A DNA stretch of 64,000 nt from contig VXML01000093.1 in the NCBI GenBank assembly GCA_009841115.1, positions 1 through 64,000 of the forward strand. Reading direction: 5' to 3'. The DNA is from Gemmatimonadota bacterium (GTDB lineage Bacteria > Latescibacterota > UBA2968 > UBA8231). The first letter of the stretch is position 1, and each line of letters opens with the position of its first letter. A model generated the notes under the pieces. It worked only from the letters and a program-made list of their open reading frames with translations. It had not been told where the DNA came from and did not search any database. Shown in pieces: positions 52,621 through 61,172 of this stretch. The translations under genes and the position numbers were made by a program.

Positions 52621-53676
52621 ATGACCATGAAGTTGCCCTCTGGACGGATTTGGCCGCATATAGTATGCGATATGCTGGGGTTGAACCTGACCCACCCTCG
52701 TTTTGTGATCGACGATATTGACTTGGGCAAAAAAGACGCGAGTACTTGTCGCGGTGACTTTCCCAAATTTGCCGAATGGGGAGTGGAGGTGGTGATGTGC
52801 AAGGGGGGAGCGGCCTATTACGATGAGAACTACAAACCGCTGTGGCGGCAGGAGTCGGAATGGCGTCCGGGCCGCGGCAGTGAGGATATGTTCCTGAGTC
52901 TGGCGATCAAGAATCCGACCCAACTGGTGCTGGGGGTGCTCGACCGTTTTTTGCTAAACGTCGAAGCCTATCCCGAGCAGGTGTTGCTGGTGCGGACGGC
53001 CCGAGACTTGGATGCTGCGCGGGCGGCGGGCAAGGTTGCGGTATTGATGGGGGCCAATCGCAGCGATTGGTTCGGCGACGGCCCCGGCATCCTGCGGATG
53101 TTTGCTCGCCTCGGGCTGCGGATGATCACCTTGGGTCAAGCGACCCGCGAGTTGGGTTGGGACGCCTCCAATGAGACCCGTTCGGGCGGGCGGATGACCG
53201 AGTTGGGGGTGCGGATGATTGCGGAGCTGAACGCGGCTGGGATCCTTATCGACTTGGCCCATAGCAATGACCCCTGCGCCCTCGACATCATCGAAGTATC
53301 GACAAAGCCGGTGGTTGATTCGCACTCGCATCCGCGGGCGTTGGTCGATGAGCCTAGGGCGGCACCCGACGAGGTTATGCGGGCGTTGGCCGAGCGTGGT
53401 GGCGTGTTGGGGATTCCGCCGCCGATTACCCGGCTGCCGGGGGACGCGCCCTATCAGGCGGTCGCGCCAGAACAGTTGGAGCAGACCTTGGTTCAAGTGC
53501 GCTACGCCGTTGATGTGATGGGGGTAGAAGGCGTGGGGATCGGCACTCACTTCAACAGTGCGGTATTGCCTTGGGTGGTAGAGGGCTTGCTGGATGTGGG
53601 ATTCACCGAGGAGGAGACGAGCAAGATATGCGGCGGGAATTACCTGCGGGTCTTGCGCGAGGTGCTGCCCGCTTAA
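52621..53676 (+). CDS. M19 membrane-dipeptidase-like protein with altered metal site
   Basis: A 351-residue TIM-barrel protein of the renal dipeptidase (M19) family, without a signal peptide. The C-terminal half matches well: GILIDLAHSNDPCALDIIEV, VVDSHSHPRALVDEPRAAPDE and GVEGVGIGTHFN, giving the two later histidine ligands. The first metal motif, normally His-x-Asp, reads HIVCDML, and the Glu motif (GxEG) is replaced by LMGANRSDWFG. It may use a changed metal site or a different amidohydrolase reaction. An ATG at 52621 lies 1 base after the aldolase stop; a GTG 9 bases earlier is possible. Confidence 0.8.
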   Translation: MTMKLPSGRIWPHIVCDMLGLNLTHPRFVIDDIDLGKKDASTCRGDFPKFAEWGVEVVMCKGGAAYYDENYKPLWRQESEWRPGRGSEDMFLSLAIKNPTQLVLGVLDRFLLNVEAYPEQVLLVRTARDLDAARAAGKVAVLMGANRSDWFGDGPGILRMFARLGLRMITLGQATRELGWDASNETRSGGRMTELGVRMIAELNAAGILIDLAHSNDPCALDIIEVSTKPVVDSHSHPRALVDEPRAAPDEVMRALAERGGVLGIPPPITRLPGDAPYQAVAPEQLEQTLVQVRYAVDVMGVEGVGIGTHFNSAVLPWVVEGLLDVGFTEEETSKICGGNYLRVLREVLPA

Positions 53677-53695
53677 CTGGAGACTGAGGTGGAAG

Positions 53696-54508
53696 ATGGA
53701 CGCAACGGAAAAGTATCTCTTTGAAGTACACGGCTATCTGGTGATTGAGGGTGCGCTCTCGCCGGAGGAAGTGGCGGCGGCCAATGCGGCGATTGACCAC
53801 CACGCCGATCAAATCGGCATCCGCCCCAATGACTTGGCCCACGAGTCGGAGACGCTCAAGGGCACGCAGGGACGTGGCGATTTGGGGGGGATGCTGACGT
53901 GGGACAAACCGCATTGCGATCCGTTCCGGGCGATGATCGCCCATGCGCGGTTCAAGCCTTATCTGGAAGAATTGCTGGGACCGGGTTTTCGTTTGGAGGG
54001 CTTGGGGATCATCACCATGGACGAGGGGGCCGAAGGCTTCTGGTTTCACGAGGGCGGTGAGCCGCTCGACCGCTCGCGGGGATTCCTCTACCGCAATGGC
54101 CGGATGTTTTGCGGGATGACCAACATCGCCGTGCAATTGGCGGATGTGGGGCCGGAGGATGGAGGATTCGCCTGCTTGCCCGGCAGCCACAAGGCCAACT
54201 ATCCTTGCCCGGATGAGATCCGGCTGTACGAGGCACATCAGGATCGCATTGTGCAGATTCCGGCCAAAGCGGGCGACGCGATCCTTTTTGTCGAGACGCT
54301 GATGCACGGGGCTGTGCCGTGGACGGCCAAACACCAGCGGCGCTCGGTTATTTTGCGCTACAACCACGGCGTCCAGGCTGAATCGCTGATGGGAACCTAT
54401 ACACCGCCGGATTTCTACGCTGAGTTGACAGAGGAGCAGCAGGCGGTGATTACGCCGCCGCAGTACCGGAGAGAAGACAAGGGATCGCGGCTTTACAGGC
54501 AAAGATGA
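53696..54508 (+). CDS. phytanoyl-CoA dioxygenase family protein (PhyH 2)
   Basis: Fe(II)/2-oxoglutarate oxygenase of 270 residues. FEVHGYLVIEGALSPEEVA at the start, the first iron-site region FWFHEGGEPLD (His near 116), the GGFACLPGSHKANYP motif, and the distal FVETLMHGAVPWTAKHQRRS (His near 202, Arg near 213) are in place. ATG at 53696 follows GAGGTG; the frame back to 53594 overlaps the previous gene. Together with the aldolase and M19-like protein it suggests a catabolic path with a hydroxylation step. Confidence 0.87.
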   Translation: MDATEKYLFEVHGYLVIEGALSPEEVAAANAAIDHHADQIGIRPNDLAHESETLKGTQGRGDLGGMLTWDKPHCDPFRAMIAHARFKPYLEELLGPGFRLEGLGIITMDEGAEGFWFHEGGEPLDRSRGFLYRNGRMFCGMTNIAVQLADVGPEDGGFACLPGSHKANYPCPDEIRLYEAHQDRIVQIPAKAGDAILFVETLMHGAVPWTAKHQRRSVILRYNHGVQAESLMGTYTPPDFYAELTEEQQAVITPPQYRREDKGSRLYRQR

Positions 54509-54549
54509 GAAGGTCGAGTTGAAAAGCCATAAACCTAGGAGATGAGACG

Positions 54550-55827
54550 ATGAAATGCTGGATTTTCGTTTTCAATCCGCTCGAACGCTACATGGCCAAC
54601 TACAAGCACATCTTCGACGCTTGGGAAGAGGGTGGCGTGCGCGGCATTGTGGTGGGACGCATGTTTTTTATGGAGGACGACGGCGGCCGAATTCCCGCCT
54701 TTCCCCAAGATCCCCAAGCCTACGCCGACTTGGGGTTAGAAGCGCCCGAGGAGCAGCCCCGCGATCTGGAAAAGGAGCGGGAACTAAGCGCTATGCTGGA
54801 TGACGCCGCTGGGCGCGGCTGGCACATCATGGTATTCGACAGCGGCACCACCGCCCATGTGCAGAGCTTGATAAACCGCTATCCCCAAGTCAACGGAGTG
54901 ATCATCGACGGACCCGGCGAGAACCACTACGAACTGGCTTGGCACCACGGCGGCGAACTCTTTGAATTGCGCGATGGCGAGCGCGTTGAGTTCGCCAACT
55001 TGGGCTTTGAGATCGACCGGCTGGAGCGCGGCATTGCCCACATGCGCCAGCGGTTCCACAATCTCACTCCCGACCTCGTGCGTTATTGGGCTCCGGGAGG
55101 GACTCTGGCTGGCTTGAATCTTTTTGACATTAACGAGGATGCCCTGTACTGGCTGCGGGCGCGAGGGGAAAGGTCGCGGCGTTCGTGGAAGCGGGCCCGC
55201 GCCGACTTGGACGGAGTGAATCGCTATGTCGAGTTGGGCGGCATTCCGCGCATCACCACGTTTTCTTCCTTGACCGGCCAGGATTATCAGCAGATGCCGC
55301 CGTACTTTGACTACATCTTTCCCAAGCACTACTACTGGCATCGCGGCTTCGACGGCATGTACGGCACTATTGCCCGCTGGGTGCAAAAGTTTGCCGAGTG
55401 GAACCCCTCTCTAACCGAAGCCGACTGCTTCCTGCTGGTCGAATCGCTGTTCGGCCTGCGCTTGCCCAAGGTCGAGTCGCTGCTGGATATGGAGATGGGT
55501 TTTCCCGAAGAGTTTTTCACCGAAGTTGTGTACAGCGAAACGCGGCGCGCCCTAGAGGCGATCAAGGACGTTGACAAAACCATCTTCTGGGTGTCCACTG
55601 GCCGCTCCCCGCACGCTGGCGACGCCATGCCGGCCCGCGACTTAGCTGGCATTCTCAACGCCTCGCAGGCCGCCGGTGCCCAGCGCTTTCTCTTCCACCC
55701 AGACCCGGACCCCAGTCCGTCCGAGTGGAGCGTGATCAGTGGCCTGTGCGGTGCGCAATGGCGTCAGTCGCGGGACGGGTACTGGCCGCCCAATGCGTCC
55801 AAGCCAGACGAATACCTGCGCGGTTAA
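54550..55827 (+). CDS. unknown protein, probable TIM-barrel fold
   Basis: A 425-residue cytoplasmic protein that I do not recognise. It starts WIFVFNPLERYMANYKHIFD, then shows GVIIDGPGENHYELAWHHGG near 118-137, a DLVRYWAPGGTLAGLNLFD segment, FDYIFPKHYYWHRGFDGMYG near 257-276, DCFLLVESLFGLRLPK and FLFHPDPDPSPSEW near the end. Alternating strand/helix pattern and acidic residues after strands fit a glycoside-hydrolase-like barrel, but this is only a guess. It lies 41 bases after PhyH 2 and is the last gene of the operon. Confidence 0.75.
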   Translation: MKCWIFVFNPLERYMANYKHIFDAWEEGGVRGIVVGRMFFMEDDGGRIPAFPQDPQAYADLGLEAPEEQPRDLEKERELSAMLDDAAGRGWHIMVFDSGTTAHVQSLINRYPQVNGVIIDGPGENHYELAWHHGGELFELRDGERVEFANLGFEIDRLERGIAHMRQRFHNLTPDLVRYWAPGGTLAGLNLFDINEDALYWLRARGERSRRSWKRARADLDGVNRYVELGGIPRITTFSSLTGQDYQQMPPYFDYIFPKHYYWHRGFDGMYGTIARWVQKFAEWNPSLTEADCFLLVESLFGLRLPKVESLLDMEMGFPEEFFTEVVYSETRRALEAIKDVDKTIFWVSTGRSPHAGDAMPARDLAGILNASQAAGAQRFLFHPDPDPSPSEWSVISGLCGAQWRQSRDGYWPPNASKPDEYLRG

Positions 55828-55899
55828 TAGGACCCGGGGCTAGCGCTTATGCGCTGGAAAGACGTTTTATCAGGGACTCTAGTAAAGGTATAATTCTCT

Positions 55900-58167
55900 T
55901 TGCGACGCGTCTTTCCCTTGTATGCTCTGTCGGGCTTCATCAGCCTTGGCTACCAAGTCGCGTGGTTCCGCATTTTCATCGATTGGTTTGGTTCGACCAA
56001 CCTCACTTTCGCCCTAGTAGTGTGCAACTTCATCGGGGGCTTGGGCTGCGGCGCGCTCTTGAGCCAACGAATCACTCGGCTGCTGGCAGGCCGGACCGGC
56101 ATCGGGGACAAGCTGCGTTTGTACGGGCTGATAGAACTTTTGGTCGGAGTAGCGGCCCTTTTGACCGTAGCGGTTGAATGTCTGCCGGCGGACCTTTGGG
56201 GTTCTTTCCCGTATCATCTAGACGATGGAATCTGGGTCCAGACGATTCGCTACCAGCTTGCCCAAGGGGCCATCGCCGCGATCAGCCTCTTCCTCCCTTG
56301 TCTGTTCATGGGAGTGACCTTCCCCTTGCTGTGTGATATTTTCCGCTCAATACCGACGAACGGACGCCTCCCCTCCGTCCTGTACGCGTGGAACACTATT
56401 GGTGCGTGTAGCGGCGTACTCGCTTGCCAGTTCATTCTGATTCCGGAGATCGGGCACCAGCCAACCTTCTGGCTGATGGCCGGCTTGAACATACTGCTAG
56501 GATTGTACTTCCTAGCCAGCGGGGGTGCACCCGCAAGCGACGAAGTAGCGGACACTGCCTGGGCAACATTCCCAAGTGCTGGAGTGCCACCTAGGTCGGG
56601 AAGTGCCCTCATTGCTTGTGCCGCGCTGAGCGGCTTGCTCGCAGGAGCGCTCGAAGGCGATATGTTCAAACGGATCGATTTTATTGTCGTGCTGAGCCCT
56701 GGGGCGATCATGTCGTTTATCTCCTTCTGGGCCGTACTGGGCATTTTTCTGGCCAGCATTATCGTGCGACACGTCGAACGCATCCAGCTTGCTCATATCA
56801 AGGTCGCGTACGGTCTGGCCGCACTCTACTACTTCGCGCTCTGGCGATTTAGCGACGAGCTGACCTACTTGGTGGGCAACCCGCCGGATGTGCGCGGCGT
56901 ACATCACTTCCCAGTGAGTCTCTCCCAGCTCTTCGTCTATACAGGTATCTATGTACTACCTGCGTACTTGCTAGTCTCCCTGCTCCTGCCCTACGTCTGC
57001 AATCGACTACAGGGCATGGGGAAACACTTGGGGCTGGCCTACGGTCTGAATACGGTGGGATTCTGTCTCGGCCTGATCGCCTTCACTTTGGTGGCCCCTC
57101 GCCTAAACATCTTCTACTCGTTAAAGCTCTTCCTGATCTTTATGGCGCTCGTTGCGATCGCCCTAGCGTGCATCGCGGAATTCCGCCCCATAAGAGCATG
57201 GCAGATCGCGGCCTTGATGTCCTTTGTCGCCATCGCCTGCATTGCCACGCCAAGAAGATTTGACCGAAATTTTTTTACGCCCTTGATGTGGCCCAACGCT
57301 GTTGCGGCCCAAGGCATGAGGAGCAATGCCGCCCATACTACGTATTTCCTCGAACTCCCGAACAACAATATGAAGCTCTTCTTTGGCCGTCTGTCCATGT
57401 CGGGCACATCGCCGCGATCCCAGCAGTACATGCGCCTGATGGCGCACTTTCCCTTGCTCGCCCATCCGTATCCAGAGAAAGCCCTGCTGATCTGTTTTGG
57501 CGTCGGCAATACCGCCTCGGCCATCGCCGCCCACGAGAGTATCACACGGATCGACGCCGTCGATCTCAACGAGAACGTATTTAAGATGGCACCAGCCTTT
57601 GCCGAGCATCACGGCTTCGTACACTTGGATCCACGGCTGCGGATGATCAACGACGACGGGCGCAACTTCCTCGCGCTGAGCAACGAGACGTACGACCTGA
57701 TCACCAGTGAACCGCCGCCGCCCATGGCCGGGGGAGTGTATCGCCTATATTCGCGGGAGTACTACGAGCAGGTTCTTGCGCACCTGAGCCCGGATGGATT
57801 GATGAGCCAATGGCTGCCTATCGGCCAGTTGCCCAACGACGCGATTGAACTGGTGACCAGAACCTTCGTCGCGGTGTTTCCCTACAGTTTGTTGTTTGAG
57901 GGAGCAGGTCAGCACCTGATCTTGCTGGGCAGTCGCTCACCAGTCCGTTTCGAGCAACTGTCCGAACGCTTCTATAAATCCGACCGGGTTAGGACTGATC
58001 TCTTGCGGATCGATGTCTCAACTTCCTCTGCGCTAGTTGCCCGCGTGATCCGCAACGACGCCGAACTGCGCAGCCGCCTCGGACCGGGGCGCGTGCTCAG
58101 CGATCAGCACAACGATTTGGAGCATTTGTTCTATGATCCGGGAGAAGTCCAAAGGATTCCTTACTGA
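55900..58167 (+). CDS. membrane-anchored spermidine-synthase-like protein
   Basis: A 755-residue fusion. Residues 1-510 hold about 12 hydrophobic segments (FPLYALSGFISLGYQVAWFR at the start), typical of fused polyamine-synthase/MFS-like proteins. From about 525 there is an SpeE-like Rossmann domain: LLICFGVGNTASAIAAHE, IDAVDLNENVFKMAPAF, INDDGRNFLALSNETYDLIT. Where spermidine synthases have the catalytic DSxDP-type motif, this one has SEPPPPMAGG, so the reaction may differ. Start is TTG (55900) with AAAGG upstream; no ATG keeps the first helix. Confidence 0.8.
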   Translation: MRRVFPLYALSGFISLGYQVAWFRIFIDWFGSTNLTFALVVCNFIGGLGCGALLSQRITRLLAGRTGIGDKLRLYGLIELLVGVAALLTVAVECLPADLWGSFPYHLDDGIWVQTIRYQLAQGAIAAISLFLPCLFMGVTFPLLCDIFRSIPTNGRLPSVLYAWNTIGACSGVLACQFILIPEIGHQPTFWLMAGLNILLGLYFLASGGAPASDEVADTAWATFPSAGVPPRSGSALIACAALSGLLAGALEGDMFKRIDFIVVLSPGAIMSFISFWAVLGIFLASIIVRHVERIQLAHIKVAYGLAALYYFALWRFSDELTYLVGNPPDVRGVHHFPVSLSQLFVYTGIYVLPAYLLVSLLLPYVCNRLQGMGKHLGLAYGLNTVGFCLGLIAFTLVAPRLNIFYSLKLFLIFMALVAIALACIAEFRPIRAWQIAALMSFVAIACIATPRRFDRNFFTPLMWPNAVAAQGMRSNAAHTTYFLELPNNNMKLFFGRLSMSGTSPRSQQYMRLMAHFPLLAHPYPEKALLICFGVGNTASAIAAHESITRIDAVDLNENVFKMAPAFAEHHGFVHLDPRLRMINDDGRNFLALSNETYDLITSEPPPPMAGGVYRLYSREYYEQVLAHLSPDGLMSQWLPIGQLPNDAIELVTRTFVAVFPYSLLFEGAGQHLILLGSRSPVRFEQLSERFYKSDRVRTDLLRIDVSTSSALVARVIRNDAELRSRLGPGRVLSDQHNDLEHLFYDPGEVQRIPY

Positions 58168-58189
58168 GATCTATCTTGGGAGGGTTCTC

Positions 58190-60178
58190 TTAGACTTGCG
58201 TGAGAAAACTTCCTATGTGTCCGGTTATATAATCCAGCACCAGCCATCCGCCTGCGGCCACGATCTCGCCCAAAATCAGGCCGAGAAAAAACGGCCGCAA
58301 ACTCCGGTACAGCTTGGGACCGCCGTAGCGCAAAATTAACAGTTTGAGGAACCACGCGAGAAAGGCGCTGCCAAAGATATGTCCCGTCTTCCAGTTGGCG
58401 CTAATGGTATAGCCAAGGGGATTGAGCGGCCACCAGATGAACTGGTGCCGCGCCCACATCAGCAGAGCCATCACCCCTCCACCGATGCCCATGAACAGCC
58501 AAGCGTCTAGTCTTGGACCGGGCAGTTCTGCGGCGATGCGCGGAGCCATATCCCGGGGACCGAAGGTAGGGGCCTGTCCCACGAAAAAGAGCGGATTGAG
58601 ATTGATGCCCCCGTATTTGTAGGCCAGCACTAAGGTCATATACGATGAGCCGACCAGACTGACCACAATGGCAATGACCACGGCCCAGAATAGTCGGCGC
58701 TTGGAACCGGTGATAATCTCACCCATCTTCAGCCCATTGGCTACAGACGCCATGACAAAGGAGCGCACTTCGGAGTGCCAACCGTAGGAAAAACCCAAGG
58801 CTACCAGACCCGAAGCACCCAAGGCCGAGGCACCGGCTCCCGAAATGACAAAGCTAGAAGTCATGATAGGGGGCCGCATGGCCGGGATACCCCCTTCGGC
58901 CACTACCCGAGTTAGTCCTATAAACAGCATCATGGCACCAAAGAGGAATAACAGTGCCGTGGGAAGGGTTAGTCCCATCATACAGAGGCCAACCACTACT
59001 AGGGCAAGCGCCGCTAGCAGGCCGAAAAGAGCCTGCCGGTAGGATAGCATTTCGCCGCTGTCGTCAACCTCTTCGTCGCCATGGAAGGCTTTGCGGTAAA
59101 CATTTTGTAAATGGCCGCGTCCCACCCACAACCCTACTAGCACAAAGACGATCATCGAGCCCATACCCTGATGGGCCAAGAAAGGTTCGATCGAGTAGAA
59201 ATCGATCCGCTGCGTGCTCTGCACGCCGACGATATTGAAGATACCGCGCTGGATGGTAGTGAGGATGTAGAATATCCAGATCGAAGCCGTGATATCGAGA
59301 TTGACGAAGTAGAAAAAGCCTGTCCAGGGCGGACTAAACCAGAAATTCAGGCCGACGGTATCGCGGAACAAGGGCAATACGAAGGTCTTGGTGATCTGCG
59401 GAAAGTTCGGAAAATAGGAGTGCAGGCCGTTGACACTGAGTAGGATGAATGATACGGAAAAACCAATCCACATGGCTTTGTTGGTGAAAAACGACCGGCC
59501 GATCATTCCCTCCCTTTCTCGGCCGATCATCTCCATAGGCACTTGGACCAGTGGATAAACTAGCTTTTCTCGGTCCATCCACTGGCGGCGTAGAATGACC
59601 ATGGTGCAGATCATGGCGAAGCTGAGTACTAGAAAAAACCCGTACCAGAAACTCAGCGGTACGACCCAGATATCCCAAGGGATAGCCTCGCCTTCGGGCA
59701 GACCTTCAAAGAAAAAACGCGCCGCGTTTTCGCCCCGGGGAATCATCCAGCTAGGGATGTACTGGTTGTAGAGAAAGTCCCAGTTGTTCTCGGGCGTGGC
59801 ATAGTAGGTGGAGCCGAGTAAGCAGGGTATGATGAACTGGGTGAAACCCATGCCGGGAACACAGCAGGCCACCGCTAGCATGATGTAGATGGTTACCAAC
59901 TCGGCTTGGTCCAAGGCCAAGGGTCGGCGAAGACAGGCGACCAAGGCACTGGCGAGTACGACAAAAAAGAAAAAGAACAGGGCCGCCGGGGTGCTGAAGT
60001 TCAGGGTTAGATACGAACCTCGGATGAGGGTCGTAGCATAGGCGTCGAGGAGATTTAGCAGAAAGGCCAGTACCGCCCCAAGTAAGATGGCCCGGGCCGA
60101 GATGCCTTTGACGTCTTCATAGGTCGGCTGGCTTCTTTTTAGCCAGGTGAGGTGTTGAGGCGGAATTCTCTTTTTCAA
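58190..60178 (-). CDS. DUF6785-family multi-helix membrane protein
   Basis: A 662-residue integral membrane protein with about 14-15 hydrophobic segments and few loops (ARAILLGAVLAFLLNLLDAY, PAALFFFFFVVLASALVA, FGLLAALALVVVGLCMMGL). The architecture resembles oligopeptide-transporter-like DUF6784/DUF6785 proteins; the substrate is unknown. Conserved-looking loops include WMDREKLVYPLVQVPMEM and RVVAEGGIPAMRPPIM. The start is TTG at 60178 (KKRIPPQHLTWLKR). Convergent with the synthase-like gene. Confidence 0.72.
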   Translation of the reverse strand: MKKRIPPQHLTWLKRSQPTYEDVKGISARAILLGAVLAFLLNLLDAYATTLIRGSYLTLNFSTPAALFFFFFVVLASALVACLRRPLALDQAELVTIYIMLAVACCVPGMGFTQFIIPCLLGSTYYATPENNWDFLYNQYIPSWMIPRGENAARFFFEGLPEGEAIPWDIWVVPLSFWYGFFLVLSFAMICTMVILRRQWMDREKLVYPLVQVPMEMIGREREGMIGRSFFTNKAMWIGFSVSFILLSVNGLHSYFPNFPQITKTFVLPLFRDTVGLNFWFSPPWTGFFYFVNLDITASIWIFYILTTIQRGIFNIVGVQSTQRIDFYSIEPFLAHQGMGSMIVFVLVGLWVGRGHLQNVYRKAFHGDEEVDDSGEMLSYRQALFGLLAALALVVVGLCMMGLTLPTALLFLFGAMMLFIGLTRVVAEGGIPAMRPPIMTSSFVISGAGASALGASGLVALGFSYGWHSEVRSFVMASVANGLKMGEIITGSKRRLFWAVVIAIVVSLVGSSYMTLVLAYKYGGINLNPLFFVGQAPTFGPRDMAPRIAAELPGPRLDAWLFMGIGGGVMALLMWARHQFIWWPLNPLGYTISANWKTGHIFGSAFLAWFLKLLILRYGGPKLYRSLRPFFLGLILGEIVAAGGWLVLDYITGHIGSFLTQV

Positions 60179-60253
60179 TACTTGTCTCTATGGGCTATCG
60201 TATGTCGCATTTCAACTAATGGATAAGTTGTTTGGGCGATAAAGAGAGGCCGT

Positions 60254-61048
60254 TTATTTTGTCATCACTAGGCGTGCTCCAATAGCACAGTAGCGGAGCG
60301 ATTGTTCAAAGCTGAATCGTTTGGCCGACCGCACGTTGCGGGCGTGATTGACAAAGCCGCCCCCGCGCATAACGCGGGTAGAGCCCGAAGTAGCTCCGGT
60401 AGGGTCTACCTGTTTGGCGCTTGAATAGGCGTTGCTGTACCAATCTTGCACCCACTCCCATACATTGCCGTGCATATCGTATAGACCCCAGGGATTCGGC
60501 TGCTTTGAACCCACTGGCTGGGCAAACTTCCCCTCCGCGTCTCCCACGTTTCCTATGTACCAGGCATAATCGCCCAATTGGCTTTCGTCGTCCCCAAAAG
60601 AACGGCTCGTTGTGGTCCCGGCCCGGCAGGCGTATTCCCACTCGGCTTCGGTGGGTAGGCGGTACAAATCTCTATCGGCGGCTTCGTTCAAGCGGCGGAG
60701 GAATTCCTGCATATCGATCCATGAGATGTAGACGGCCGGGTGATTCGGCGCGGCTTGGACGTACTTGCGCCGGGTCCACGGCGCGGTCCCCATCACCGCG
60801 ACCCATTGGGCTTGGGTAATCTCAAATTTACCCAAGTAAAATCCCTCGCTGATCGAGACCTCGTGCTGTGGAACTTCGTCTTCGCCCCGTGTAGAGGCTG
60901 AAGCTGGCGATCCCATCAGAAAAGTACCTGGCTCGATCCACACGAATTCCATCGCAACTCCGTCGCGGAGTTCTACAACAGTGTTCTCGGATCGTCCGAT
61001 AGCCGCACACGTGATACTCATTATTAGGGCGGCGAAAATCTGCCTCAT
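60254..61048 (-). CDS. SUMF1/formylglycine-enzyme-fold secreted protein
   Basis: A 264-residue exported protein. Signal peptide MRQIFAALIMSITCAAIG, then the FGE-sulfatase fold: FVWIEPGTFLMGSPASAS, PQHEVSISEGFYLGKFEIT, YRLPTEAEWEYACRAGTTT, NPWGLYDMHGNVWEWVQDW and RVMRGGGFVNHARNVRSAKR. The cysteine pair used by true formylglycine-generating enzymes is not seen in the last segment, so sulfatase activation is unlikely; ligand binding or another oxidation is more probable. GGAGGTG before ATG 61048 fixes the start. Confidence 0.88.
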   Translation of the reverse strand: MRQIFAALIMSITCAAIGRSENTVVELRDGVAMEFVWIEPGTFLMGSPASASTRGEDEVPQHEVSISEGFYLGKFEITQAQWVAVMGTAPWTRRKYVQAAPNHPAVYISWIDMQEFLRRLNEAADRDLYRLPTEAEWEYACRAGTTTSRSFGDDESQLGDYAWYIGNVGDAEGKFAQPVGSKQPNPWGLYDMHGNVWEWVQDWYSNAYSSAKQVDPTGATSGSTRVMRGGGFVNHARNVRSAKRFSFEQSLRYCAIGARLVMTK

Positions 61049-61172
61049 TCCGCACCTCCGGATCCATGAGTGACGAGAGCGTGCAGCGGATCCTCTGTCC
61101 TTGCCGCAGCAAAGGGTAATTTCTATAATTGCGACCATTATCTGCTTAGTTTACTTCTACAGCGATGAGTGT
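61049..61172. other. divergent intergenic region
   Basis: 124 bases between the SUMF1-fold gene (-) and the second CRTAC1 gene (+); promoters for both must lie here but no clear consensus is seen. Confidence 0.4.
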
